Assembly: GCF_001577835.2 (NCBI RefSeq)
Contig: NC_029542.1
Span: 76,997-140,996, forward strand
Direction of reading: 5' to 3'
Source of the DNA: Coturnix japonica
Taxonomy: Eukaryota; Chordata; Aves; Galliformes; Phasianidae
Length of the DNA stretch: 64,000 nucleotides
Shown here piece by piece: positions 1 to 10,382 of the stretch. Each line of letters starts with the position of its first letter. The stretch's first letter is position 1. The notes beneath the pieces were generated by a model that searched no databases, was not told where the DNA came from, and saw only the letters and a list, made by a program, of their open reading frames with translations. Both the position numbers and the translations under genes were made by a program.

Positions 1-111
1 TATGGGTGCACATAAAGGTTACTTTAAGACAGACCAAATTTAACCTAATGAATCCCATGCCACACCACCACAGCTCAGTTTAACATGTGCAGGTAATTAA
101 GAGGTACTTAC

Positions 112-181
112 TGGGTTTCACAGAAAGTCTGCTTCCTTGCCCAAAGATGAACTTGCCAGTAAAACCTGAGCCTGAAATTGC
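112..181 (-). CDS. TRAJ: T-cell receptor alpha J segment
   Basis: Germline joining segment for TCR alpha, lying on the TRAC side of TRDC. The minus strand reads GKFIFGQGSRLSVKP, a complete F-G-x-G core. A 12-RSS precedes it: heptamer at 182-188 (plus strand cacagtc), exactly 12 bases of spacer, nonamer at 201-209 (acaaaaaca). A gtaagt splice donor follows at 106-111. The 70 bases give 23 codons plus one base, the usual phase for splicing to the constant exon. All parts look functional. It is the leftmost J seen, so it is the one closest to the off-window TRAC. Confidence 0.93.
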
Positions 182-697
182 CACAGTCACAGCCTGCTTT
201 ACAAAAACATCTCCGCTCTCAGAGAATAAACAGTCATTCTCAGAAGAGGCTGACATTTGTAAATCATGATGGAGCACGGAATAATTGATGAAGAACAAAT
301 GTGATCATTCTTATGAGATTTGCAAAATCCTTTCTCACTAACTATTCCCAAAAAACAGTGGCTCTGTCACCAACACTGCCCTTATCCAGAAGATATTTGC
401 CTTTGTGCCCATTCAGAAGAGGCGAGTTCTGCCTGGGACATCCCTGTGGAAAAGAATGTCCTACTCTCAGTCCACAGCATTGGACTTCCTTTATTAATAG
501 TCTTCTCTGCCCAAATATATAGTTCTGCTCTGTCTCCCCTTCTTCCCTCACCACACTGCAGCTCCTTTTCCACAACCAGACAGAAGGTACAGGATCATGC
601 ATGCTCATCAAAAGCCTGTCCTAAATGAATGTGCTAACAATATTGTCTTGTGTATTTCTGGATCAACGTGCTTGAAAATAACACCAACAATACTCAC

Positions 698-755
698 AGG
701 GCTTTACACAAAGCTTTGTTCCATCTCCAAAGGTCAACCTGCTCAAGCCATCACT
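698..755 (-). CDS. TRAJ: T-cell receptor alpha J segment
   Basis: Joining segment reading SDGLSRLTFGDGTKLCVKP with an F-G-D-G core. The donor gtgagt lies just below 698. The 12-RSS has a heptamer at 756-762 (plus strand caaagca, one mismatch from cacagca), a 12-base spacer and a nonamer at 775-783 (acacaaaca). Length is 19 codons plus one base. The LCV in place of the usual LxV adds an unpaired cysteine after the core, which is unusual. Likely functional, though the nonamer is weaker than in neighbouring segments. Confidence 0.85.
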
Positions 756-1049
756 CAAAGCAACACAAGCCCTTACACAAACACTCTCATCTGCACATAA
801 CATGGCAGCCCTTAGTGTGGCCAAACTCCTTCCCAAAAAAACTCAGGTAATCCGTTCCAAAAGCGTTGATCTACAGTTCAGCTCTCCTCACACCACACAG
901 AACCACATAACCTGCAGCAGCAAGGACATGCTGGGAGTCTGCAATGGCAGAGAAGAAATTTCAGCTTTGCAAGACTCAAACATCGGACCACAAAATTACA
1001 GCTATTGGAAAAGGCACCTATGAAAAACCAATGGAAGCCATGCACTCAC

Positions 1050-1115
1050 GTGGTTGGACAGCGAGTCTGGTTCCTGAACCAAATGTCAGCTTCATGTAGT
1101 TGGATCCTGTATTCA
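1050..1115 (-). CDS. TRAJ: T-cell receptor alpha J segment
   Basis: Joining segment in the first copy of the triplicated unit. It reads NYMKLTFGSGTRLAVQP with an F-G-S-G core. Donor gtgagtgc is at 1042-1049. The 12-RSS is strong: heptamer at 1116-1122 (plus strand cacagca), 12-base spacer, nonamer at 1135-1143 (acaaaaagc). The length is 2+63+1 bases, in the standard phase. Looks functional. Its sister at 2179-2240 shares the core and RSS but not the donor. Confidence 0.92.
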
Positions 1116-1938
1116 CACAGCATTGCTTTCCTTAACAAAAAGCCCATGCAGTCACTTGAGAATGAACGCTGCTTCCCAAGGCTTAGTCTGACCATGCCAA
1201 GTCATGGAGAGGCAACAGAAGGGTAAGAGGGTCCTTTTCTTCCCAAAGCAAGAGTGGAAGTTACCATGCTGCTTTTATGGGATAAGGCTGGAGCTGTAAC
1301 TGAGGGGCACCCCAAACTTTCTTCTTCTCCTCCTCTCATCCCTGCCCATCCATGCTGTCCCAGAAGCTGTCATCACAAAGGCAAATCCCTGACCATATGT
1401 GCGAATACCAGTGTGACGCAGCACGGATTAAAAGCACAGATAATCCTTTCCCAAAAGTACTCTGACCTCCAGTTCAGCTCTGCTCACAACACACCCTTAA
1501 TTTCTCACAGGCTGCAATGGCAGGGAAGGGTTTCAGCTCTGCATGGTTGAAACCAAAAAGAGGTCCCATTTCCTTCCCTAACAAAAAGCCCACAGGCACT
1601 TGAGTGGCAACACTTCTTCTGATTCTGTGATGCAATCTCCAGATAAATCAGTCATGGATTGATGAGTTGTGGAAAAATAGTTTAAGTTGGAAAGAAGAAC
1701 TCAGTTGAGCTCTCCTCTCCCATAACAAGGAAATCCTTAGTATGGCTGGCCAAAAGCCTTCCCAGTAACACTCAAGTAAGCCTTTCCCAAAAGGGCGCAG
1801 ACCTCCAGTTCAGCTTTGCTCCCACCACCCAAAACTTCAGTAACTACAACAGTGAGGGCATTCCCAGAACCTGCAATGGTACAGAATTGATTTCAGCTCT
1901 GCAAAGGTAAAATTATAATAAGAACACATTTATATATG

Positions 1939-2130
1939 TGTGCCTCCGGTGGCGCAGTGGTTAAGGACACCACTTTGCAACACTGGAGGCCCTGGGTTCG
2001 AATCCCCCTGTGGCGCAAGTGGTAGAAGTGCCGCTCTGCTACACAGAGGCTCGAATCCCGGGGGTTGGACTCGATGATCTCTAAGGTCCCTTCTAACCCG
2101 CACAAGACTATGATGATATGATGATGATAT
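1939..2130 (+). mobile_element. Two-part tRNA-derived SINE with CR1-like 3' tail
   Basis: Two tRNA-like units lie head to tail. The first has an A-box-like tggcgcagtgg near 1950 and a perfect B box ggttcgaatcc at 1995-2005. The second has tggcgcaagtgg at 2011-2022 and ggctcgaatcc at 2048-2058. A segment resembling the CR1 3' end follows (gttggactcgatgatctct, then aaggtcccttctaaccc), and the element ends in TGATGATA-type repeats. This is the build of a SINE mobilised by CR1 machinery, transcribed by RNA polymerase III from the plus strand. The related block near 990-1020 lacks it, which is a paralogous empty site. TguSINE1 of passerines has the same general plan but one tRNA unit; I do not recognise this family. 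Confidence 0.8.
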
Positions 2131-2178
2131 ATAATGGAAATGGCACCTAAGGAAGAGCTATGGAGGCGGCACACTGAT

Positions 2179-2240
2179 GTGGCTGGACAGAGAGTCTGGA
2201 CCCTGAACCAAAGGTCAGCTTGGAATTGTAGTTATAATTG
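2179..2240 (-). pseudogene. TRAJ: J-alpha segment with damaged splice donor
   Basis: The segment reads NYNSKLTFGSGSRLSVQP with a good F-G-S-G core and a good 12-RSS: heptamer at 2241-2247 (caaagca), 12-base spacer, nonamer at 2260-2268 (acaaaaagc). The sister J at 1050 ends CCAC|GTGAGTG; here the same place reads CCAC|ATCAGTG, so the GT donor is AT. It could still recombine, but the transcript should not splice normally to TRAC unless a cryptic donor is used. Classed as non-functional on that ground alone. Confidence 0.8.
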
Positions 2241-2539
2241 CAAAGCATTTCCTTCTGTAACAAAAAGCTCATCCAGACTCTTCTGAGGCAACACCTGTCC
2301 CCATTCCATGGTGCACTCTCCTGACAAACCAGGCGCTGATCTACGAGTAGACAAAGAGTAGTTTAAGCTGGGAAAGGAGGGTCCTGAGCTGAGCTCAGCT
2401 CTGGAAAGGCCACGAGCATTCAGGGGGCTGTCAGAGACAAGAACATTCCTTTTCTGACTAGATAACAGGAATGCTGGGGGACTTGGAAAGTGATGACCTC
2501 TATAGCAGAATGACAAAGTATGACAGAACTTGTACTCAC

Positions 2540-2599
2540 TGGACTTCACAACCAGGCGTGTTCCTGTGCCCAGCACCACTCTGTAGCTTCCTGCATTTG
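2540..2599 (-). CDS. TRAJ: J-alpha segment with L-G-T-G core
   Basis: Reads NAGSYRVVLGTGTRLVVKS: the usual phenylalanine of F-G-x-G is leucine, while both glycines are kept. Donor gtgagt lies at 2534-2539. The RSS is a heptamer at 2600-2606 (cacggcc), 12-base spacer and nonamer at 2619-2627 (gcaaaaacc). Phase is standard. A leucine here is not necessarily fatal, since the bulge is set by the glycines, but expressed use needs proof. The heptamer is weak beyond its first three bases. Confidence 0.8.
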
Positions 2600-3260
2600 C
2601 ACGGCCCTTCATGCCACAGCAAAAACCATTGACTCTCATGCCACTGACTTCACAAAGCAACTTGAATGGAACAGCTCCTTCCCATCAAAACCAGCTGTCT
2701 GTAGCCAAGAATCATCTGTCCTCATCACAAACCTGTTTTAGGAATGAACTAAAAGCAATCACCTCTCAGAACTCTATCACAAACCACTAGAAATATCAAC
2801 TCTTATTGCTGCTACCGGTACAGGAATCCAACACGCGTTTAGCACTCATAGCAGTCATTTTTTTTAGGGAATCCCATCTATGGGAGGGAAGAGGACTGTG
2901 TTTAAGAAAGTGCATGACTGTTCTGGCTATTTTACAGCAATGCAAAGCCATTTACCCCAGACTTTGAGAGAGAGACATCTGACCCAGTCCAAATGTCACA
3001 GGTTGCAATGGCCACCGCTCATAAGCTTTTTCCCTATAAGTAGTGTTTTTGGGACTTCATTTTTCTGTTCTGTGTGACAAGAATATAGATAGAATGGAAT
3101 CGTTGTGATTCTACTTCATTCCATCTTTTTTCAAAATCAAAAGCATATATTGTTCATATTTTTAAAAGAATGTTAAAAAAAAAAAAACAGGAAATTGTGG
3201 GTTGGTGATTTTTTGTTTTAAAGTTATTCAACACTGAGCAGAAAGTGTCTTAAAACTTAC

Positions 3261-3320
3261 TTGGCTTTACTCTTAGTTGAACTCCACTTACAAAGGTGAA
3301 TTTTTCTCCATAGGCACTCA
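3261..3320 (-). pseudogene. TRAJ: J-alpha-like segment with F-V-S-G core
   Basis: Reads AYGEKFTFVSGVQLRVKP. The first glycine of the core is valine, so the beta bulge is probably lost. Recombination and splicing signals remain good: donor gtaagt just below 3261, heptamer at 3321-3327 (cacagca), 12-base spacer, nonamer at 3340-3348 (acaataacc). Open frame with standard phase. Best seen as an open but probably non-functional J. Confidence 0.78.
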
Positions 3321-3349
3321 CACAGCATTTGTCTTCACAACAATAACCT

Positions 3350-4270
3350 TAAGGTTTCTTTTTTTACATGGCTTCAAACAACAACAAACATACAGTCTTC
3401 CCAAGTAAGTTCCTTGAGAAATTCATCATACTTTTCCTATGAAGATTTTCCTAACTGGCAATGTCTTTAAATGTTGACGAGAGACCACCACTAACCACTA
3501 ACTTCTCCTTCGTTCATGAAAAGATGTAAAACTGCACTTTCAACATCAGATTAACATTCAAAGGGCCCTCCTGCACACTGCACATTCCTTCAAAGTCTCT
3601 TTCCTGATTCCAGTTCTCTGATCTGCCCAAAACTACACCCTGCTTGTTCCAATTTGCTTCCTTTACAATCTGCTAGTTTTGTCAATGAAAACAGTTGTAA
3701 AGTTTTTGTTCCCAGTAGGGACACAAACTTCAGCTTCTGAAAGATAACTAGACAAGGTTCTGGGAAATGGAAGTAAAAGGGTAATGAGGGTACCTGGAGG
3801 TCCTGAGATTTCTGGGAGCATAAAGTGCTGAAGAATAGCAGTAAGGGAGGTGGGACTCCTCTCTCCACACATAGAAATCTGTCACTGAGTTGTTTCTATA
3901 GAAAAAGAAACATCCAGCATGCAGACCCTTGGGATGAATGCTCTTTGTCCTCCAGTTGGCAATGGACATCAGTATAGGCTTCCCAGAAAAGCATTGCTCA
4001 GTAACCTGTATTAAACTTGTTTTAAATATTTACAGTTGAAACAAAGCATTTAGCTGTCAGCAAGATAGATAAATGGAAAACAGGACATTCTTGTAAGACT
4101 TTCCCATTACCTCTAAACACCCATTCAGCTTTATGAAATGCTTTCTTCCTGACGCAATGTCAAACTTGACTTTTGATCATCCCCAAAATGGGAGAATAGC
4201 AGAATTTCAATGGCTTTTTCACTGAAGGGAAAATTTAACTTTTCCATCACTTCTCATTCAGGCCGGGTTT
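3350..4270. other. Intersegment DNA, no feature recognised
   Basis: No J core, RSS pair or clear transposon was recognised between the J segments at 3320 and 4279. The sequence is moderately AT-rich. Confidence 0.5.
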
Positions 4271-4278
4271 CTACCTAC

Positions 4279-4339
4279 CAGGTTTCACCATCAGTTGTGT
4301 TCCAGTTCCAAAGGTAACTTTCCGGTTGGATTCTGAAGA
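4279..4339 (-). CDS. TRAJ: T-cell receptor alpha J segment
   Basis: Reads SNRKVTFGTGTQLMVKP with a perfect F-G-T-G-T core. Donor gtaggtag is at 4271-4278. The 12-RSS is close to consensus: heptamer at 4340-4346 (cacagtg), 12-base spacer, nonamer at 4359-4367 (acaaaaacc). Twenty codons plus one base. One of the best J segments in the window and very probably functional. Confidence 0.95.
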
Positions 4340-4408
4340 CACAGTGATACATTCACTAACAAAAACCCCACATGACTTCTGGTCCAAAAAACAAACTTCC
4401 TTTTCTTA

Positions 4409-4475
4409 GGATATATGATATATATATCATATCATATATCATATCTATATATCATATCATATATCATATGATATC
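4409..4475. repeat. AT-rich ATATC/GATAT simple repeat
   Basis: Imperfect tandem runs of atatcat and atatat that are nearly self-complementary, so they could fold into hairpins. They lie between two J-alpha segments. Confidence 0.85.
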
Positions 4476-4735
4476 AAGAGGGAAAGCAGGTACCATTATT
4501 ATCACATACCTCTAGTTCTATGTTAGGATAATTCCTTACATATTTCCACAGAAGTGCAGATGGAAATGGATTTGTATTGAATGGAGTGGAAAATGAGGCT
4601 GAAGAACCCAAGAGTACAACTTGTACCACTGAAATTCCTCTGAGAGTTTTAACATAAAACACTTTTTGCTATAGCTAGGAAGACAGGAGAATCTCAGCCC
4701 TAAGTTAATATTTATAATATGAGTCTTTGTTTTAA

Positions 4736-4792
4736 GATGCACTAGTTTGGTGCTTCTTCCAAAGGTGACTTTACAACTAGATCCAGTTTTCC
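4736..4792 (-). pseudogene. TRAJ: J-alpha relic, F-G-R-S core
   Basis: The minus strand reads GKTGSSCKVTFGRSTKLVHL. The second glycine of the core is serine, and no GT donor follows the coding part. The heptamer position (4793-4799, catggtt) is poor, though a nonamer-like acaaaacat sits 12 bases further at 4812-4820. Homology to J-alpha is clear from KVTFGRSTKL, but it looks dead for both recombination and splicing. Confidence 0.7.
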
Positions 4793-5470
4793 CATGGTTG
4801 TAAACACCTGTACAAAACATTTGCTGGGAAAACTTAGGGGAGACAAATCTCAGCATTTAGAATCCTGAACACACTGATAGATACAGTTTTAGTGGAGCGG
4901 CATTTTCAGCAGTTATTTTGAACATAGCAGTTTTTAGTGTTTCTGTCATTGGGAAATCTGTATGTACTCCTTCACCCTCAGGCAATCTCAGAAGCTAAGC
5001 AACAGAAGAGTCATAAAGAAGCTATGAGAAGCTAAACAGAAGGAAACTCCCATAGAAAAGAATTTACATCCTATTTTTTCTTGTTTATTCAGTGGGCAGT
5101 AAGTCAGGTGAAGGATCCAACATAAGCCTAAGTCCCAGAGCCAATTTTACCTAACAGGAGTTACTTATGAACCCTCATCTCAAATGGATCTTTCTGTAGA
5201 GTTCACTCTGAACAACATGATGTTTCCACAGCACAGAGGTAATTCATGTATTTTACCACAACAGCAGTAACTCTGATTAGTTTCAGTCACATTAAGGGGA
5301 CATCTCTGATCTGACTCACAGGTGAGTTATTTAGAATGCCTGCTTCCCTTTTCATTTCAAAAAAGCCCTTCCCTCTGTATTTCAAGGGGAATGTACTGCA
5401 AACAAACAAGCAATACCACCAAACTAAGTGCTCTGTTTTTAAGTGAATTTACTTGTGAAAAGATACATAC

Positions 5471-5533
5471 TGTGCTTCACCAGCAGTCTAGTTCCTCTCC
5501 CAAAGTTGAGTCTGTCTGCATTTCCTGAATATA
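5471..5533 (-). CDS. TRAJ: T-cell receptor alpha J segment
   Basis: Reads SGNADRLNFGRGTRLLVKH with an F-G-R-G core. Donor gtatgt sits just below 5471. The 12-RSS has a heptamer at 5534-5540 (cacagtc), 12-base spacer and a nonamer at 5553-5561 (acaaaaaaa). Twenty codons with standard phase. Looks functional. Confidence 0.92.
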
Positions 5534-5574
5534 CACAGTCAAAATCTCCTTTACAAAAAAAAAATGTCTCATGA

Positions 5575-5715
5575 CTGGAATCATCAAAATAGAACTGTAG
5601 AATCAGGTTGGAAAAGATCAAGTCCAACTACCAACCTAACAATACTGAATTCACCACTAACTGTCATATCCATATTTCTTAGTATTTTCAGAGTACTAAG
5701 TACAGACTCCACCAC
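5575..5715 (-). mobile_element. CR1 3' fragment
   Basis: Contains the CR1 3' end phrase in reverse (agaatcaggttggaaaag, then tcaagtccaac), close to the RSS of the J at 5471. Old and short, with no coding content left. Confidence 0.65.
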
Positions 5716-5883
5716 TTCTCTTGGTAGACCCTTGAACTAAAAGTTCCAGCACACACTTATTCCTGCCCTAAAAGTAGTGGATGTGGAAGAAGGTTCCCTT
5801 ACCAGGATCATTATGTAGTACCATTTCCAAGCATCATGTTTGCCAGCACTTCTCAAAATCATTTGTTCAGATCATGCACTTAC

Positions 5884-5949
5884 TTGCTTTAACTCTGAGC
5901 CTTGTTCCTCTGCCAAACTTCAGGTCACTGTAGCTGCTTCCTGAAGTCA
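5884..5949 (-). CDS. TRAJ: T-cell receptor alpha J segment
   Basis: Reads GSSYSDLKFGRGTRLRVKA with an F-G-R-G core. Donor gtaagt lies at 5878-5883. The RSS is weaker: heptamer at 5950-5956 (cacacca), 12-base spacer, nonamer at 5969-5977 (gaaaatacc). Twenty-one codons with standard phase. Functional by coding and donor, but its recombination rate may be low. Confidence 0.88.
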
Positions 5950-5979
5950 CACACCATTTAACTCCTTTGAAAATACCTT

Positions 5980-8200
5980 TGCTGTTCTGCAGCTGTGCAT
6001 TTAGCAGGGAAACACCTTATCTGTGATGAGTTCTGGACAGGAATGGACCAAGATGACCCTCAACCCAGCAAAGAATTCTCATATTTCCATCTGTAAGCTA
6101 TCTGGGCAAGAAACTTTATCACACTCCTAACAACAAGGTTTCATTCTTAATTCATAATTAAGAGTTCAGATCTAATGTGCAGATTAAAATGTAAATAGAA
6201 AAGGAAAAAGAGAACCTGCCTGTACAGTCAAGTAATCAACCTTGGTTTTGGTGAATTAGTGTGAAGGACTGCATGTCTCAGCTCTTCACATGCATTAATT
6301 CTGCAGTCACGTACATATGTAAGAGGATAAGTATTAATGTAAGGTTTTTAGCAATGCAATAATGTAGATGCCATGAACTCAACCTCACATATTCCTCCTT
6401 TTCCATCCACCTCCAGACATTAACCACTCACTGCACTTAAAATGGATTGGAGTCAAATCAAATAACTGAACTCATGTAAAAATGTAGTAGTGCACATTTA
6501 CTATGAAAACCTTTGTTTTTTTCCCAACCCTTCTTACATTTTACTTCTTATTTCCAATATCCCTCTCCTCAGCTTACACAAACACGCACTATTATCCTTC
6601 TTTTTGAATAAGCAAAATGCTTGCCACTGATTTCAGCAGAACCATGACTCCTCAACTACTAATCTAAGGTAAAATCTATCAGGAATACCGTTTTGGTCTC
6701 AAATCAGGAGCCAGGATTTATTACAACTATTTAGCCAGACCCCTGCACAACAGAAGAAAGAAAATAGAGTGTAAGATTACTACAGGACCTGAGATTCTTT
6801 ATACAGGAACAAAATGGCACCCTATGGGCTAGCATTAAGTACCAAAAACTTGAGCTGGGTACATCTCCAGAAGAACTTTGGAAAACATTGGACTTTTTTT
6901 GCTGTAATTCACAGCAAGTAAACTGTCCCTTCAAACTTTAGTTTAATATCTTCTGTTAAATCTTATTACCTGAGCATACTCAATACTTGCACTATTTTTT
7001 AGACTAACTTGCAGAAGAAAACATTAGAAATTTTCGTCTTTTCTGGGAAAACACACGCTCATTAGAATAAACTGCTTGATAACACTGACTGTATCATGAT
7101 TTACTTTTAGCTTTCAGCTGCTCTACCACTGCACTTTATCTTCCCAGTCAGACATATCTGTAAATCTTAAAGACTATGATAAGAAACAGGTAAAAGTAAC
7201 CAAGAGAGTGCTGTTAATTAGATCACGCTTAACTGGCATCACTATTGATGGTGTGCATTGCCCAAATACCTCTTTTCTTCTTCCTGCAGTTCCACTGCCC
7301 AAAAATCTTGTAAAAAGTCAGCTCTGAAGTCTGCACTTAAGAATTTCTTGGCTAAAAACCTCCTTGTCATACCAGGACCTGAATGTAAGGAAAAAGACTT
7401 TCGAAAGATAAAATAGAAAAATATATATAGCTGTATATAGAAAAAAAAAAAAAACAACTAATATTTTGAGTGTCATCTGGATTGTTTTTCTTCCTTTGTC
7501 TCTCAAGTATTTTCTTTGAATTAAAGCCACAAATTACAAGTTCCTATCCTCTTCTTGATTGATTGTTCTGACTTCTTTCTGGTAAGTGAGCATAAAATTC
7601 TATTTATTCTACGGATTTCAGGTGTAATTGCCTGCTATGTCCCTGCTTCTCAACAGAAGCATAAATGATCATTTTGTCACAAAGACGCAACAGACAATGA
7701 AGTCAGTCATCATCACAGAACAATATTTTAAGTACCTATGTATCTGAGGTGAAAAGGGCAGTCAATTAAGTTTGCTTATTACTTTTCTATTTAATACTAC
7801 ATGGGCAATACAACAGCTGTGAACAGGTCTTGCTGAAGTATCAGAATATGCAGAAAATTCATAGTGACTTGTTTCACAGTCCCTGAAAAAGTGCCTTCAC
7901 TTTATCCAATATATAGCTTGTAAATAAAAGCTTGTCACTGATGGGCTTGGATACAATCTTCTTTCTAAGGCACCTCACTGCAATTTGAAGGGGATAAGAG
8001 AATTCAACAGAAAGCTGATGCTAGCCTATTTCATTTGTATTGCTGCACACTTTCAGGATGACTCTGCACTCATTGGAGAGATGTACAGATGAAGAAGGCA
8101 GCTATGGCCAGGACAAAAGAACATTCCTGCATATCCAGCTCCACTAAAGACATGGTGCTGGAACTGGGAATATGCTGAAGCCATGTGATTTGAGATCACT
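5980..8200. other. Intersegment DNA, no feature recognised
   Basis: About 2.2 kb with no J core, RSS pair, V-like reading frame or clear transposon on either strand. AT-rich, with short homopolymers such as the A-run at 7441-7454. Confidence 0.5.
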
Positions 8201-8212
8201 CTTTTTACTTAC

Positions 8213-8274
8213 TTGGAAGCACAAACAGGTGAGTTCCTCCACCAAAAGTTATCTTTCCATAGCTCCCAGCAGCT
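8213..8274 (-). CDS. TRAJ: T-cell receptor alpha J segment
   Basis: Reads AAGSYGKITFGGGTHLFVLP with an F-G-G-G core. Donor gtaagt follows. The 12-RSS has a heptamer at 8275-8281 (cactgtg), 12-base spacer and a nonamer at 8294-8302 (acataaacc). Twenty codons with standard phase. Likely functional. The LFVLP end is less common than LxVKP. Confidence 0.9.
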
Positions 8275-8931
8275 CACTGTGACAAGGTGCTTTACATAAA
8301 CCATTACGGGAAGAGTTTTGCAGATTCTGAATCTGTACTGAACTATGGAGCTAAATGCTGTCATTCCAAAATCCTTAGAACCAGTACATCCTTCTGTGCT
8401 GATCACTGTACAGTCAGAAATTTACTTTAGTAGTTTACAAGTATGCTGAACCAAACCTTAGCACAAATGGCATAAGATAATACTTTTCTACCAGTGCCAG
8501 TGCACCTTTGAGGTCTGTAAAAACAAACAAGTATCTTCCAATTGAGGCATTTGAAATTAAATATGGACATAAAATGAGGAACATTTAGCATGCAATGTTT
8601 CCATCCAAACATTATTATGCTGGCATATTCATTTTAAAGAGGGAAAAGAAATTCTCTTAATTATTCCTCACTCATCACCCTTCTAAGACAGTACATGTAG
8701 AAAGCTGGAATAAGAAAAAACAATCCTGAGAAGATATTCAGTCTTAAGGATACTATGCAGGACAGTCACAAGATTTCCTAAGGAAAGACTTACAGATTTA
8801 ATGTCTAGAAAGAAACAAGCAAAAAATTGAAGTGAAATGTGTAAAGTTGCTTTGGCATAGCAAGCTGAACCTTGGAAACTGAAGCTGGATTGTAAAGGCT
8901 AACTTATGAAATTCTTTCCTTCTTCACTTAC

Positions 8932-8994
8932 TTGGTGTTATGAAAAGCTTTGTTCCTTGGCCAAAGGTTACAGTCCTTGAGCTTTCTACATTTG
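8932..8994 (-). CDS. TRAJ: T-cell receptor alpha J segment
   Basis: Reads NVESSRTVTFGQGTKLFITP with an F-G-Q-G-T core. Donor gtaagt follows. The 12-RSS is strong: heptamer at 8995-9001 (cacagcc), 12-base spacer, nonamer at 9014-9022 (acaaaaacc). Twenty codons with standard phase. Very probably functional. Confidence 0.94.
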
Positions 8995-9499
8995 CACAGC
9001 CAACAACTGCTTTACAAAAACCATCCAGAGAAACACGTGTGTCTTTTTAACTCCTTCTCTCCTAGAAGAAAACTTAATTAAATGCAGTTGAAAATATTAA
9101 ATAATGATATCTATAGTTTATTACTGAATTTGTCACTTGGCTTAGCTAAGGAGATGAACATCAACAAGTTATTATATAAATTATTTAGATATAAAAGGCA
9201 ATAATGCCTATAGATGTCTGCCTTCTGAATCACCACTGAACTATGGAGCTAAATGCTGTCATTCCAAAATCATTTTATTTCCACTTCAAGCTGGAAACTA
9301 AGTGACTTAATCAAGGAGCAATTACTGCTTCATCTGACCTATACATCTGCTTTCAAACCTTTACAAGGCATTTCTTCATTGGGAAAAAAACACCTGATTT
9401 ACCCACAGTTTATTTGCTTTCCCAAAGGTGAATGAAGTGTTAATTTTTTTCATGGTGCCATGTTTGGGATTCCTGATGCAAACAGTATGGATACCAAAC

Positions 9500-9705
9500 C
9501 AACAGTTATAACTGTTGCTGGGTAGTGCTGACACCATGTCAAGATCTTTTCAGCTTCTCAGACTGCCCTGCATGCAGGGAGGCTGGGGGTGCACAAGAAG
9601 ATGGGAGGGGGTACATCCAGGACAGCTGACCCAAACTGGCCAAGGGAATATTCCACAGCATACAGCATGAGCTGCTGGGGGTGAGCTGAGTCCTGGTTTT
9701 TGCCA
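9500..9705 (-). mobile_element. ERVL-type LTR fragment (fossil)
   Basis: Old partial LTR of the common avian ERVL type, minus strand. It shares phrases such as 'aactggccaaggg' and 'atattccacagcatac', seen in reverse in the LTR at 21285-21850. No coding part is present. Confidence 0.65.
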
Positions 9706-9709
9706 GATT

Positions 9710-10300
9710 TATTGTACTCAAACCTATAGAGCTTTACAAGATCCTGTCCACAGAATGTTTCTGACCCAGGACAGGACTTCTCCAATTCATAATTTTCACT
9801 TAATTGCAAACTAGTAGTAATCTTGGTTTGGAAGTGGGTTTATCACATTGTTTTGTTCCTTCTGTCCCCAGAGCCTTCACATGGTGCAAAGAAATTGAGA
9901 ATCTGGACTATATGTTCATGCCTTGTGACAGACCAGGTATAAATCCTGCACATCTGAGTAGTCTAAATTCAGCACCAATGTCTGAGTGCCTCCCCACAGT
10001 TAGTGGAAATGCGCAGGCATTTCTCAAGCCCAGTTCTCACAGTATAAAAACAAACAAACAAATAAAATCTCTTTCGGAAGAAAGCAAACAAAGAAATAAC
10101 TGTATAAAACCATTGATGGAAATAGAAATAAAAAATCACTTTTGGTTAGAAGATTTGACCATAGATGTTTAGTTTTAAAGAGACTAAACCTGGACTCTCC
10201 AAACAAACAATAACACTCAATCTCTTTCAAGAAGAGTTATCATTAGCTCCCTAAATCCCAAAGCTGCTCTCAGCATCACCAGTCTCTGCTTTTGAGACAG
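9710..10300. other. Intersegment DNA, no feature recognised
   Basis: Nothing recognisable as a J, RSS or coding exon. The short open frames on both strands lack any family motif. Confidence 0.45.
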
Positions 10301-10317
10301 ATATTTTTTTCATTCAC

Positions 10318-10382
10318 TTGAATGAATTGACAGCCTTATCCTCTTGCCAAATGTCAGCATTTCATGAGCATGCATGAAGTTA
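10318..10382 (-). pseudogene. TRAJ: J-alpha relic, F-G-K-R core
   Basis: The minus strand reads AHEMLTFGKRIRLSIHS. The second glycine of the core is arginine. A GT donor remains (gtgaatg, 10311-10317). The RSS is degraded: a heptamer-like ctgtgtg at 10383-10389, a 12-base spacer very like that of the J at 8213, and a poor nonamer (atcgaacat). An open frame but probably non-functional. Confidence 0.65.

Larger units (their letters stand above)
800..2290 (-). repeat. Three-copy tandem duplication of a J-alpha unit
   Basis: Three related blocks begin near 840, 1440 and 1770. Each carries the similar phrases 'ttcccaaaag', 'ccagttcagct' and 'ctgcaatgg'. Blocks one and three lead into closely related J segments at 1050-1115 and 2179-2240. 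The middle block has no J coding sequence but keeps a nonamer-like acaaaaagc at 1581-1589 followed by the same downstream phrase. The middle copy therefore seems to have lost its J and heptamer by deletion. Boundaries are approximate and were read by eye. Confidence 0.65.

Noticed and set aside
3690-3730. gtttttgttcccagtaggga, J-like at first sight.
   Set aside because: No FGxG core in any frame and no correctly spaced RSS.
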